This document shows, in pieces, positions 17,911 through 26,460 of a stretch of 64,000 nt of DNA. The notes beneath the pieces are model-generated. The model had not been told where the DNA came from. It worked only from the letters and a program-made list of their open reading frames with translations, and did not search any database. The DNA comes from Burkholderia ambifaria (GTDB lineage Bacteria; Pseudomonadota; Gammaproteobacteria; Burkholderiales; Burkholderiaceae). The first letter of the stretch is position 1; each line of letters opens with the position of its first letter. The position numbers were made by a program, and so were the translations under genes. The DNA lies in the NCBI RefSeq assembly GCF_001443045.1, contig NZ_LKPJ01000010.1, positions 124,001-188,000 on the forward strand, in the 5' to 3' direction.

Positions 17911-19191
17911 TCAGAAGAAGGTTTCGACGACTTCCGTCACGCGGAACTGCGGATCGAGGACGAGCAGCTGGCGCCACTTGTCGAACGTCAGGCACGGATG
18001 CGAGATGTCGAACGCGACCATGTCGCCGACCTTCACGTCCGCGCCCGGCGGGATCTGCAGGTATGCGTGCTGGTCCATCATCCCGGTGACGGCCCAGCCT
18101 TCGCTTGCGGCGACCTCGCGCGGCGCGCTGTCGCGGCCCGGGCGGAAATGGCGCGCCGGCTCCGGCAGGCCCGCGTCGAACGCCGCGTCGCGCTTGCCGA
18201 GCGCGATGATCGCGCGATCGGGTTCCGGTATCGACTGCACGTACGCCCACAGCTGCAGCGCCGGCAGCAGCCCTTCGCCCATCTTGCGGGCGATCGGGTT
18301 GCGCGCGAACACGTCGGTCTGCGCCTTCTTGTAGATGCCGACGTCGTGCGTCAGGTAGCAGCCCGGACGCAGCACGACTTCCGCGAAACCGGCGTCGGAC
18401 GCCTTCGAGAACTCCTCCGCGACCACGTCGTACCACGCCGAGCCGGCGCCCGACAGGATCGCCGGCGTGCGTGCGAAACGGCCGGCTTCGGCCAGCTCGC
18501 GCGTGAGCGCGACCGCGTCCTGCAGGAACGTGCGGATCTCGCCTTCCTCCTTCAGCACGCCTTCGTAGAGTTCGATGCCGGCCAGCTTCAGCGTGTCCGG
18601 ATAGCGCGCGATCGCGTCGAGCACGGCCTTGCGCTGCGCGGCATCGCGCACGCCCGCGCGGCCGCCCGGCACGCCGAGCTCGAGCAGCACATTCAGCGTT
18701 TTCTTCGCGTCGCCGAAGAAGCGGCCGAGCTGGTCGACGCTGTCGGCCGAATCGACGAGGCAGAAGAATTCGAACTCGGGGTCGGACAGCAGCGCCGCGA
18801 TGATCGTCATGTTCTGGCGGCCGACCAGCTGGTTCGCGAGCAGCACGCGCCGCACGCCGCCGTGATAGGCGGCCTGCGTCTGGTGCGCGGTCGCGAGCGT
18901 GATGCCCCATGCGCCGGCGGCGAGCTGGCGGCGGAACAGTTGCGGCGCCATCGTCGTCTTGCCGTGCGGCGCGAACTTCACGCCGTATTGCTGGACGAAC
19001 GCCTGCATCCAGTTCAGATTGTGTTCGATGCGATCCGCGTACAGCACGGCTGCCGGCAGGCTGACGTCTTCCGCGAGCAGGCTCCACTCGAGGCGGCCTG
19101 CGTCGTCGAGCGGCACGCTCGCGCTCGGCAGGTTGCCGAGGCCCTTGCCCAACGGATTGATTGTCGGTTCCTGATAGTTTGTAACTTTCAT
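17911..19191 (-). CDS. D-amino acid deaminase / D-threonine aldolase-like PLP enzyme
   Basis: 426 residues. Fold type III (alanine racemase-like) barrel with the PLP lysine Lys78 in [11 protein letters not shown]. The C-terminal domain keeps His398 and Cys400 in ISHPC, matching the zinc site of eukaryotic-type D-serine dehydratase (DSD1). Expected reaction: deamination of a D-hydroxyamino acid to a 2-oxo acid through enamine and imine intermediates, or D-threonine aldol cleavage. It is divergent from the RpiR regulator, D-aminoacylase and RidA genes, which fits a route for N-acyl-D-amino acids. The start MKVTNYQ is preceded by a weak purine-rich site. Confidence 0.82.
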   Translation of the reverse strand: MKVTNYQEPTINPLGKGLGNLPSASVPLDDAGRLEWSLLAEDVSLPAAVLYADRIEHNLNWMQAFVQQYGVKFAPHGKTTMAPQLFRRQLAAGAWGITLATAHQTQAAYHGGVRRVLLANQLVGRQNMTIIAALLSDPEFEFFCLVDSADSVDQLGRFFGDAKKTLNVLLELGVPGGRAGVRDAAQRKAVLDAIARYPDTLKLAGIELYEGVLKEEGEIRTFLQDAVALTRELAEAGRFARTPAILSGAGSAWYDVVAEEFSKASDAGFAEVVLRPGCYLTHDVGIYKKAQTDVFARNPIARKMGEGLLPALQLWAYVQSIPEPDRAIIALGKRDAAFDAGLPEPARHFRPGRDSAPREVAASEGWAVTGMMDQHAYLQIPPGADVKVGDMVAFDISHPCLTFDKWRQLLVLDPQFRVTEVVETFF

Positions 19192-19229
19192 GTCATCCCG
19201 CTCCATCATCACTATGCATTGCACTGAAG

Positions 19230-19285
19230 TTGACACGCAGATGGTACAGAAAGTAGCATCGGCGCGGTGATGTTATTTAGTAACA
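19230..19285 (+). promoter_or_regulatory. Promoter of the RpiR operon with palindromic operator
   Basis: A perfect -35 box TTGACA (19230-19235) is followed after 18 nt by TAGCAT (19254-19259). Just downstream, 19269-19285 holds ATGTTA-TTTAG-TAACAT, an exact 6-bp inverted repeat around the expected transcript start. A weaker copy, ATGGTAC-AGAAA-GTAGCAT, covers the spacer and -10 (19241-19259). The position suits autorepression by the adjacent RpiR protein and control of the divergent deaminase gene. Confidence 0.55.
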
Positions 19286-19310
19286 TAAAGCGCCACACCC
19301 TTTTCTACAG

Positions 19311-20246
19311 ATGAATTCGCCCGCCACCCCGTCCGTTCCGTTCGCCGCCGAGCAACCGGCTCCGGTCGCCCAGCCGGTCCTCGACATCGTCGCGCGGATC
19401 GCCGAATGCGCACCCGAGCTGCGCGAAGCCGAACGCAAGGTCGCGGCGTTCATCCTCGCCGATCTCGCGCGCGCCGCGCATGCGAGCATCGGCGCACTCG
19501 CGCGCGATGCGCAGGTCAGCGTCGCGACGGTCACGCGTTTCGCGAAGGCCGTCGGCTGCCGCGACGTGCGCGAACTGAAGGTGCTTGTCGCCCAGGCGGC
19601 GGCGGTCGGCCAGCGCTTTCTCGTGCCGTCCGACGCGCATCCCGGCGAAGACGCGAGCCCGGCATCGGTCGTCTACGACGAGATCCGCGTGGCGCTCGCG
19701 CACAATCACCAGCTGCTGCGCAACACGTCGTTCGACGCGGCGGCCGACCTGCTCGCCGGCGCGAAGATGATCTACGTGTACGGGCAGGGCGGCGGTTCCA
19801 CCGCGCTCGCCGACGAATTGCGCTTCCGCCTCGTGCGCTTCGGCCGGCCGGTCGCGAGCTACCAGGACAGCCTGCTGCAGCGGATGGTGTCGGCGACGCT
19901 GTCGCGCGACGCCGTAGTCGTCGCGCTGTCGGTGAGCGGGCGCGTGCCCGAGCTGCTCGAGAGCTGCCGCCTCGCGAAGCGCTACGGCGCGACGCTGATC
20001 GCGATCACCGCGCCGGCTTCGCCGCTCGCGAAGCTCGCCGATCACCTGATCCCGGTCGTCGCGTTCGAAACCGATTTCATTTACAAGCCGTCGACATCGC
20101 GCTACGCGATGATGATGGCGATCGACGTGCTCGTCACCGGAGTCGCACTGCGGCTCGGCGATGCGGGCCGAGAATCGCTGCGCCGCATCAAGCATGCGCT
20201 GGATGCGCACCGCGGCGGCGGAGACCGTCAACCGGTAGGAGACTGA
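19311..20246 (+). CDS. MurR/RpiR-family regulator (HTH + SIS)
   Basis: 311 residues. An N-terminal HTH_6 domain (residues about 20-95, with ALARDAQVSVATVTRFAKAVG) is followed by a SIS domain (about 130-270, with YVYGQGGGSTALADEL and ALSVSGRVPEL). SIS domains bind phosphosugars in most relatives; here the partners are D-amino-acid genes, so the ligand may differ. The stop is 2 nt before the D-aminoacylase start, so the two are coupled. Such a regulator paired with D-aminoacylase is common in Burkholderia. Confidence 0.88.
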   Translation: MNSPATPSVPFAAEQPAPVAQPVLDIVARIAECAPELREAERKVAAFILADLARAAHASIGALARDAQVSVATVTRFAKAVGCRDVRELKVLVAQAAAVGQRFLVPSDAHPGEDASPASVVYDEIRVALAHNHQLLRNTSFDAAADLLAGAKMIYVYGQGGGSTALADELRFRLVRFGRPVASYQDSLLQRMVSATLSRDAVVVALSVSGRVPELLESCRLAKRYGATLIAITAPASPLAKLADHLIPVVAFETDFIYKPSTSRYAMMMAIDVLVTGVALRLGDAGRESLRRIKHALDAHRGGGDRQPVGD

Positions 20247-20248
20247 CC

Positions 20249-21730
20249 ATGCATTCGCATCCCGAAGCCGCCGATACGCTGATCGTCGGCGCGCAGCTGT
20301 ACGACGGCACCGGCGCACCGCCCGTCACGCGCGACGTCGCAATACGCAACGGCGTGATCGCGGCGATCGGCAACCTGTCGAACTGGCTCGCCGAAACCGT
20401 CGTCGATGCGAACGGCCGCGCGCTCGCGCCGGGCTTCGTCGATGTGCACACGCACGACGATACGCACGTGATCCGCGCGCCGGAGATGCTGCCGAAGATC
20501 TCGCAGGGCGTGACGACCGTGATCGTCGGCAACTGCGGGATCAGCGCGTCGCCGGTGACGCTCGCGGGCGATCCGCCCGACCCGATGAACCTGCTCGGCG
20601 ATCGCGACGCGTTTCGCTATCCGACCTTCGCCGCCTATGTCGCGGCCGTGAACGATGCGCGTCCGGCCGTCAACGTCGCGGCGCTCGTCGGGCACACCGC
20701 GCTGCGCAACAACCAGATGGACCGTCTCGACCGCGCGGCGACCGACGGCGAAATCGCCGGGATGCGCACGCAGCTCGAGGAGGCGCTCGCGAACGGCGCG
20801 CTCGGGCTGTCGTCGGGCCTTGCGTACGGCTCCGCATTCGCGGCGCCGGCCGAGGAAGTGATGGCGCTCGCCGAGCCGCTCGCGAATGCGGGCGCGCTGT
20901 ACACGACACACATGCGCACCGAGTTCGATGCGATCCTCGACGCGATGGAAGAGGCATACCAGGTCGGCCGTCATGCCCGCGTGCCGGTCGTGATCTCGCA
21001 CCTGAAGTGCGCGGGCCCGTCGAACTGGGGGCGCAGCACCGAGGTGCTTGCGTCGCTCGAAGGCGCGCGCCGCTACCAGCCGGTCGGCTGCGACTGCTAT
21101 CCGTACAGCCGCAGCTCGTCGACGCTCGACCTGAAGCAGGTGACGGGCGACATCGACATCACGATCACGTGGTCGGAGCCGCATCCGGAAGTCGCCGGCA
21201 AGCTGCTGAAGGCGATCGCGGCCGACTGGGGCGTGACTGAGCAGGAGGCCGCGCAGCGTATCCGCCCGGCCGGCGCCGTGTACCACAACATGTCCGAGGA
21301 CGACGTGCGCCGGATCCTGTCGCACCCGGCGACGATGGTCGGCTCGGACGGCCTGCCGAACGATCCGCTGCCGCACCCGCGGCTGTGGGGCGCGTTCCCG
21401 CGCGTGCTCGGCCATTACGTGCGCGACACGAACCTGCTGCCGCTCGAGGAAGCGATCCGCAAGATGACGTCGCTGTCCGCGCGCCGCTACGGGATCGCGC
21501 GGCGCGGCGAGGTGCATGTCGGCTACCACGCGGATCTCGTGCTGTTCGACCCGACGAGCGTGATCGATGCCGCGACCTTCGACAAGCCGCAGCAGCCGGC
21601 GCACGGGATCGACGCGGTGTGGGTGAACGGCGTGCTGACCTATGAGAACGGCCAGCCGACCGGCGAGCGCGCCGGCGGCTTCGTCGCGCGCGGCGAGCGC
21701 GTGCCGGCGAGTGCCGACGCCGCGTTCTGA
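20249..21730 (+). CDS. N-acyl-D-amino-acid deacylase (D-aminoacylase)
   Basis: 493 residues, the usual length. Amidohydrolase superfamily: DVHTHDD (His67, His69), NCGIS with Cys96 as metal bridge, THMRTE, VISHLKCAG, and the catalytic SDGLPNDP. Family knowledge: it releases D-amino acids from N-acetyl or N-formyl forms using zinc in the cytosol. TAGGAGA precedes the ATG. It is co-transcribed after the RpiR gene and before the RidA gene; the released D-amino acid is a plausible substrate for the divergent PLP deaminase. Confidence 0.92.
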   Translation: MHSHPEAADTLIVGAQLYDGTGAPPVTRDVAIRNGVIAAIGNLSNWLAETVVDANGRALAPGFVDVHTHDDTHVIRAPEMLPKISQGVTTVIVGNCGISASPVTLAGDPPDPMNLLGDRDAFRYPTFAAYVAAVNDARPAVNVAALVGHTALRNNQMDRLDRAATDGEIAGMRTQLEEALANGALGLSSGLAYGSAFAAPAEEVMALAEPLANAGALYTTHMRTEFDAILDAMEEAYQVGRHARVPVVISHLKCAGPSNWGRSTEVLASLEGARRYQPVGCDCYPYSRSSSTLDLKQVTGDIDITITWSEPHPEVAGKLLKAIAADWGVTEQEAAQRIRPAGAVYHNMSEDDVRRILSHPATMVGSDGLPNDPLPHPRLWGAFPRVLGHYVRDTNLLPLEEAIRKMTSLSARRYGIARRGEVHVGYHADLVLFDPTSVIDAATFDKPQQPAHGIDAVWVNGVLTYENGQPTGERAGGFVARGERVPASADAAF

Positions 21731-21853
21731 ACGCGGTCTTGATCCGATTTGCCGCGTGCGCCATGTCGGCGCGCGCATCCGCAACCGTGCGTTGCATGGG
21801 ACCGGCGCCGGCGCTTGCGCGCCGATGCCGGTCGACCAACAAGGAGTGAAACG

Positions 21854-22240
21854 ATGAAGCGATATGGCGTAGGCGAAGCGAAGGGCACGGGCGGCCAGGT
21901 GATGCCGTTTGCGCGCGCGGTCGAGGCCGACGGCTGGCTGTACGTGTCGGGCCAGACGCCGATGGTGAACGGCGAGGTTGTCGAAGGCGGGATCGTCACG
22001 CAGTCGAAGCAGACGATCGAGAACGTGATCGCGATCCTGAAGGAAGCCGGCTACGGCCTCGAGCACGTCGTGCGCTGTGGCGTGTGGCTCGACGACGCAC
22101 GCGATTTCGCGTCGTTCAACAAGGTGTTCGTGTCGTACTTCGGCGAGAACCCGCCGGCGCGCGCATGCGTGCAGTCGAGCATGGTCATCGACTGCAAGGT
22201 CGAGGTCGATTGCATCGCTTACAAGGCGCCGGCGAAGTAA
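21854..22240 (+). CDS. RidA/YjgF-family enamine/imine deaminase
   Basis: 128 residues. The conserved active-site arginine lies in PARACVQS, with the C-terminal KVEVDCIAY. Family knowledge: RidA proteins hydrolyse reactive enamines and imines made by PLP enzymes. Next to a D-aminoacylase and a PLP deaminase, I infer that it finishes or detoxifies that deamination. AAGGAG sits 7 nt before the ATG; 123 nt separate it from the D-aminoacylase gene. Confidence 0.9.
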   Translation: MKRYGVGEAKGTGGQVMPFARAVEADGWLYVSGQTPMVNGEVVEGGIVTQSKQTIENVIAILKEAGYGLEHVVRCGVWLDDARDFASFNKVFVSYFGENPPARACVQSSMVIDCKVEVDCIAYKAPAK

Positions 22241-22262
22241 GGCGGCAACGGAAAAGGCTGTA

Positions 22263-22300
22263 CAACAAGGCCGGTGCATTGGCGTGCGCCGGCCTTGTTG
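22263..22300 (+). terminator. Strong hairpin after the RidA gene
   Basis: Exact 12-bp arms (22263-22274 and 22289-22300) with a 14-nt loop. Only short T content follows (CATTATG), so it is an imperfect intrinsic terminator. It marks the left border of the AT-richer cassette. Confidence 0.55.
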
Positions 22301-22483
22301 CATTATGACGAAGTCGATGCGTGGACGAGGGGATCGGCGAGCAGATGGACGGGGGTGTTCAAACGCAGCTCGATTGAAGTCGGGTATGAGCGGCACCGGA
22401 ATTTGCATTGTGTGACGAAGTTTTTTCAAGCGGGCCCAACGTGACATACCGCGTCTGGCGGGCAGTGACGGCGATCGGCGCGG
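22301..22483. other. Gene-free left flank of the AT-richer cassette
   Basis: The gene-free stretch runs from 22241 to 22542 and includes the hairpin before this segment and the ORF remnant after it. In between I see no start codon with a ribosome site and no recognisable protein. Composition is AT-richer than the ridA side, so this may be degraded sequence from the arrival of the cassette. Confidence 0.4.
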
Positions 22484-22543
22484 GTGCTTGGCGCGATCAC
22501 CCAGTACAACCGCCTAGTCAAACCGGAGGGCGAGGTGTTTTGA
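22484..22543 (+). pseudogene. Possible 3' remnant of a gene upstream of DUF1493
   Basis: The frame ending with TGA at 22541-22543 reads LGAITQYNRLVKPEGEVF, which looks like a natural protein C-terminus. Its stop overlaps the next ATG as TGATG, a usual coupling arrangement. Upstream, the same frame is stopped at 22466, so only about 20 codons survive. I infer the tail of a lost operon partner; the family is not recognised. Confidence 0.3.
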
Positions 22544-22896
22544 TGGAAAACGTGCGTTGGGACGAGATCGAGGTTTTCGTCAGATCAGAGGTAGGTCTTG
22601 GCAATTCGGTGCCGTTGTCCGTAGCCACACGGCTTTGGGAGGATCGGGGTCAGACCGGCGATGAAGCCGACGATTTCATGGGGCATTTTTTCGAGCGCTT
22701 TTCCATCGACACAGGCGACTTCGATTTTCATCGCTATTTCCTGATGGAAGGAGACGGGATGCTCTATTCGTGGTTCTGGCGCCGGGTGCTTCGGAAACCG
22801 CACGATCTCAAACGGGAATCGGTCACGCTTGCGATGCTGTACCGCGCAGCGGTTGAACGTAAATGGGATGCCGGGCGATTGGCCGAGTTGCCGTGA
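22543..22896 (+). CDS. DUF1493-family protein
   Basis: 117 residues, acidic, no signal peptide or membrane segment. The pattern (GDEADDFMGHFFERFSIDTG, FDFHRYF, and a C-terminal LTV-like VTLAMLYRAAVERKWD) fits the DUF1493 family, whose function is unknown. The start at 22543 overlaps an upstream stop as TGATG; a purine-rich GAGG is nearby. It is AT-richer than neighbouring core genes. The peptidoglycan amidase begins 102 nt downstream, so it may be an accessory or chaperone-like partner. That role is conjecture. Confidence 0.65.
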   Translation: MENVRWDEIEVFVRSEVGLGNSVPLSVATRLWEDRGQTGDEADDFMGHFFERFSIDTGDFDFHRYFLMEGDGMLYSWFWRRVLRKPHDLKRESVTLAMLYRAAVERKWDAGRLAELP

Positions 22897-22998
22897 AAGT
22901 CCGGGCGAGGGGAGCGTGCGTGACTGGTGAAGACAGGACCGCAGGCGATTGGCGGAGCGATTACGGCGACATGATGCAATCGAACCGTGGGGTATTGA

Positions 22999-23601
22999 AT
23001 GCTTTTGATTGATTCCACCGGGATGGTTGTGGGCCCACGCGTAGTACGTGTCAGAAAGGTTCAGATCGAGCGCGGCGCGATGCAGAGGATCACTGGGATT
23101 GTCGTCCATCAAACGGGGGGGGCAACCGCGGCCTCTGCGCTCAATAGCTATCAGAATGCATTGGCTACCGGGGCGCATTTCTTGATTGAAAAAGACGGGA
23201 CGATTTACCAGACGGCTTCTTTGAAGAAGAAGACTTGGCATGTTGGCCGAATCAAGGCGCGCTGTGTTGCCGAATTGCGTTGCACGCCAGTCGAACTGGA
23301 GCAACTTCGCCGTTTTGATCCACGTGGCGAAAACCAGCGGGAGATGCGCAAGGCGGTCCCGGACCGTTACCCTTCCAATACAGATAGCATTGGCGTGGAA
23401 CTGGTCGGTGAAGCGCTACCGCTGAATGAGCCGAATCCGGATCGACGAACCTACATCGCGGCGCCGGAGGCTCAGAATGATTCGCTTCGCTGGCTCATCC
23501 ATGAACTTTCGGTAACGCTGCATGTTCCGATGTCCGAGGTCTTTCGCCACCCGACAGTATCGCGGAAAAACCGGACGGAGGCGGCGGGGGCGCAATGGTG
23601 A
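22999..23601 (+). CDS. Amidase_2 N-acetylmuramoyl-L-alanine amidase, candidate antibacterial effector
   Basis: 200 residues. T7-lysozyme/AmpD-type fold: GIVVHQTGG (His37, zinc), FLIEKDGTIYQ, TWHVG (His81), GVELVGEA (Glu134), and HPTVSRKNRTEAAGAQW with His184 and Lys190. Where AmpD relatives have Asp or Cys as the third ligand (KTDPG), this protein has Glu194. It should cut the bond between MurNAc and L-Ala. There is no signal peptide, so it needs a lysis or secretion route to reach the wall. Its last 7 nt overlap a gene for an exported protein. No phage holin or structural gene is present. I infer a type VI-like effector; a prophage-derived lysin is the alternative. Confidence 0.72.
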   Translation: MLLIDSTGMVVGPRVVRVRKVQIERGAMQRITGIVVHQTGGATAASALNSYQNALATGAHFLIEKDGTIYQTASLKKKTWHVGRIKARCVAELRCTPVELEQLRRFDPRGENQREMRKAVPDRYPSNTDSIGVELVGEALPLNEPNPDRRTYIAAPEAQNDSLRWLIHELSVTLHVPMSEVFRHPTVSRKNRTEAAGAQW

Positions 23602-24032
23602 TTCGGATCGCAGTTTTGATGTTGACGTTCTTGCTCCCCCACAGTGCGGTTGCGGGTGCGCAATCCGATGGGGTGGCGCCCCGCCGGGCCGTCCCCACTG
23701 TTGGGCCGGAGTCGGTCGAAATCGTCAGGAATGGTGCGTGGTCGGTCGACATCAGTGGGGACGAAACCGCGGATATGTGCCGTACGTTCGTTCTTCGGCA
23801 GGCGGATGTCAGCGCGTTTTTAAAGCATGCGAGCCGCGTAACGGAACGGGCGTACAGTCATGACCTGGACGCCGCGAATTGCTATGCCGAAGGTCAAGCA
23901 CGTCTTGCGGATGGGGGCACTGCGAAATGGAAGATAGACCAGGCAAGGCGCGGCTACATTTCCATGCCCGATGGTCGAACCATCTACTTGTATTGTCCGA
24001 GGTGCCGAGCCGACGTGTTCGCACCAAATTAG
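23595..24032 (+). CDS. Small exported protein, candidate periplasmic immunity protein
   Basis: 145 residues, no family recognised. A Sec signal peptide is clear (MVIRIAVLMLTFLLPHSAVA), so the mature protein is periplasmic, about 125 residues. It has four cysteines (62, 96, 134, 137), the last two in YLYCPRC, which could form disulfides. It starts inside the end of the amidase gene (7-nt overlap), implying fixed stoichiometry. That layout, a cytosolic wall hydrolase followed by an overlapping periplasmic protein, is typical of effector-immunity pairs. The alternative is a regulatory or accessory secreted protein. Confidence 0.6.
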   Translation: MVIRIAVLMLTFLLPHSAVAGAQSDGVAPRRAVPTVGPESVEIVRNGAWSVDISGDETADMCRTFVLRQADVSAFLKHASRVTERAYSHDLDAANCYAEGQARLADGGTAKWKIDQARRGYISMPDGRTIYLYCPRCRADVFAPN

Positions 24033-24061
24033 ACAGACACCTATTCCGCAAGCAGTAGGTG

Positions 24062-24087
24062 TTGGCGGGCCGACAAATGCCCGCCAA
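24062..24087. terminator. Hairpin between the cassette and queF
   Basis: Exact 9-bp arms (24062-24070 and 24079-24087) around an 8-nt loop, between the convergent exported-protein gene and queF. A second imperfectly spaced pair with 7-bp arms (24037-24043 and 24056-24062) precedes it. Neither has a T-tract. Together they mark the right border of the cassette. Confidence 0.4.
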
Positions 24088-24097
24088 ATCCACCCAT

Positions 24098-24928
24098 TTA
24101 CTGCCGCGCCGTCCGCGCGTTATCCGGCATCGGCTGGTTGTAGTTCGTGCGAAACGGATTGATGTCGAGCCCGCCGCGGCGCGTATAGCGCGCATACACC
24201 GCGAGCTTCACCGGTTTGCACGCATGCAGGATGTCGAGGAAGATGCGCTCGACGCACTGCTCGTGAAAGCCCGTGTGATTGCGGAACGAGATGATGTAGC
24301 GCAGCAGCCCCGCATGATCGATCTGCGGGCCGACATAGTGGATCTGCACGCTGCCCCAGTCGGGCTGGCCGGTGACCGGGCAGTTCGAGCGCAGCAGGTC
24401 GGACACGAGCGTCTCCTCGACCGGCGCTTCGTCCTCGGCGTCGGCGGCCGACAGCAGCGACGGATCCGGTTCGTACACGTCAGTGTCGAGGTCGAGCCGG
24501 TCGAGCGACAGCCCGTCGAGCTCTTCCATTTCGAGCTTGCCGAAATCGTGCGGCGACACGAGCTGCACCGATACGCTCGCGCCGCACGCGGCCGACACGT
24601 CGCGCTTCAGCACGTCGCGCACCGCATCGATCGAGTCGAACTTCGATTGCGCAAACGAACCGAGGTATAGCTTGAACGACTTCGATTCGACGATGTTCGG
24701 CGATTCGGCCGGCACGAAGAACGTCGCGACCGCGAGCTGCGGCTTGCCACGCGCGTTGAGCCACGACAGCTCGTACGCGTTCCAGATGTCGGTGCCGAAG
24801 AACGGCAGCGCCGACGTGATGCCGAGCTGCTCGCGCGCCCCGGCGCGCGGGATCGGGAACAGCAGCGACGCATCGTACTGGGCAGCGTAGACGGTGGCCT
24901 TGCCGAGCGGGGAATGTTCGGGATTCAT
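24098..24928 (-). CDS. queF: NADPH-dependent 7-cyano-7-deazaguanine reductase QueF
   Basis: 276 residues, the two-domain (YqcD-type) form. The catalytic Cys183 is in [11 protein letters not shown], and the QueF NADPH motif ESKSFKLYL is at 81-89. It reduces preQ0 to preQ1 for queuosine in tRNA, in the cytosol. It begins 8 nt after the ilvA stop, so the two are transcribed together although functionally unrelated. Confidence 0.95.
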   Translation of the reverse strand: MNPEHSPLGKATVYAAQYDASLLFPIPRAGAREQLGITSALPFFGTDIWNAYELSWLNARGKPQLAVATFFVPAESPNIVESKSFKLYLGSFAQSKFDSIDAVRDVLKRDVSAACGASVSVQLVSPHDFGKLEMEELDGLSLDRLDLDTDVYEPDPSLLSAADAEDEAPVEETLVSDLLRSNCPVTGQPDWGSVQIHYVGPQIDHAGLLRYIISFRNHTGFHEQCVERIFLDILHACKPVKLAVYARYTRRGGLDINPFRTNYNQPMPDNARTARQ

Positions 24929-24936
24929 TGAAGCCT

Positions 24937-26460
24937 TTACGACAGGAAGAGGCGGTAGGCCGGATTGGCGCTCTCTTCGACATACGGATAGCCGAGCGCC
25001 GCGAGGAAGCGTTCGAACTCGGCGCGATCGGCCTGCGGCACTTGCAGCCCGACGAGGATCGAGCTGTAGTCCGCGCCCTGGTTGCGGTAGTGGAACAGGC
25101 TGATGTTCCAGTCCGGCGCCATCGACGACAGGAACTTCATCAGCGCGCCCGGCCGTTCCGGGAATTCGAAGCGGAACAGGCGTTCGTCGAGCGCGAGCGG
25201 CGAGCGGCCGCCCACCATGTAGCGGATGTGTTCCTTCGACAGCTCGTCGTGCGTCAGGTCGACGGTCTTGAAGCCGTGCGATTCGAAGTTCGCGGCGATT
25301 TCGGCCGACTCGCCGCGCCGCTTGATCTGCACGCCGACGAAGATGTGCGCGGACTGCGCATCGGCGATCCGGTAGTTGAACTCGGTCACGTTGCGGTCGC
25401 CGACGAGCGAGCAGAAGCGCTTGAAGCTGCCGCGCTCCTCGGGGATCGTGACCGCGAACACGGCTTCGCGCGCCTCGCCGACTTCCGCGCGTTCGGCAAC
25501 GAAGCGCATCCGGTCGAAGTTCATGTTCGCGCCGGACGTGACCGCGACGAGCGTCTGGTTCTCGATCCCTTCGCGTTCCGCATAGCGTTTCGCGCCGGCG
25601 ACCGCGAGCGCGCCGGACGGCTCGAGCACGCTGCGCGTGTCCTGGAACACGTCCTTGATCGCCGCGCACAGCGCGTCGGTGTCGACGGTCACGACGCCGT
25701 CGAGGAATTCGCGGCAGAGCCGGAAGGTTTCCTCGCCGACGAGCTTCACCGCGGTGCCGTCCGCGAACAGGCCGACCTCGGCCAGCTCGACGCGCTCGCC
25801 CTTCTGCAGCGACTGCGCCATCGCGCACGAATCCTCGGCCTGCACGCCGAATACCTTGATCTCCGGCCGCACCGCCTTGACATACGCGGCCACGCCGGCC
25901 GCGAGGCCGCCGCCGCCGATCGGCACGAAGATCGCGTGAATCGGGCCCTGGTGCTGACGCAGGATTTCCATCGCGATCGTGCCCTGGCCGGCGATCACGT
26001 ACGGATCGTCGAACGGGTGGACGAACGTGAGATCGCGTTCCGCCTGCACCTTCACCGCGTGCGCGTACGCATCGCTGTACGACTCGCCCGCCTGGATCAC
26101 CTCGACGCTCGGGCCGCCGTGCGCGCGCACCGCATCGACCTTCACCTGCGGCGTCGTGACGGGCACGACGATCACGGCCTTGATGCCCATCCGGGACGCC
26201 GAGAACGCGACGCCCTGCGCATGATTGCCGGCCGATGCCGTAATCACGCCGCGCGCGAGCGCGGCGGCCGGAATGTGCGCCATCTTGTTGTACGCGCCGC
26301 GCAGCTTGAACGAGAACACCGGCTGGTTGTCCTCGCGCTTCAGGTAAACGGGGTTGCGCAGCCGGGCCGACAGGTTGCGGGCGGGTTCGAGTTCCGTCTC
26401 GAGCGCGACGTCGTAGACGCGCGCAGTGAGGATTTTCTTCAGGTAATCGTGGGATGCCAT
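24937..26460 (-). CDS. ilvA: Threonine ammonia-lyase, biosynthetic IlvA
   Basis: 507 residues. PLP-fold catalytic domain with Lys52 in [10 protein letters not shown], the glycine-rich phosphate loop GGGGLA, and two C-terminal ACT-like regulatory repeats (about 330-507). It converts threonine to 2-oxobutanoate for isoleucine synthesis; isoleucine feedback is expected from the two-repeat form. The length matches biosynthetic, not catabolic (TdcB), enzymes. First gene of ilvA-queF. Confidence 0.95.
   Translation of the reverse strand: MASHDYLKKILTARVYDVALETELEPARNLSARLRNPVYLKREDNQPVFSFKLRGAYNKMAHIPAAALARGVITASAGNHAQGVAFSASRMGIKAVIVVPVTTPQVKVDAVRAHGGPSVEVIQAGESYSDAYAHAVKVQAERDLTFVHPFDDPYVIAGQGTIAMEILRQHQGPIHAIFVPIGGGGLAAGVAAYVKAVRPEIKVFGVQAEDSCAMAQSLQKGERVELAEVGLFADGTAVKLVGEETFRLCREFLDGVVTVDTDALCAAIKDVFQDTRSVLEPSGALAVAGAKRYAEREGIENQTLVAVTSGANMNFDRMRFVAERAEVGEAREAVFAVTIPEERGSFKRFCSLVGDRNVTEFNYRIADAQSAHIFVGVQIKRRGESAEIAANFESHGFKTVDLTHDELSKEHIRYMVGGRSPLALDERLFRFEFPERPGALMKFLSSMAPDWNISLFHYRNQGADYSSILVGLQVPQADRAEFERFLAALGYPYVEESANPAYRLFLS

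Noticed and set aside
22301-22466. Open frame from 22301 as a second gene fragment
   Set aside because: No start codon with a ribosome site and no recognisable sequence; could be chance in AT-richer DNA.
22241-24097. Cassette as part of a prophage
   Set aside because: No integrase, holin, capsid, tail or attachment repeats are present, so a phage origin of the amidase is possible but not supported.
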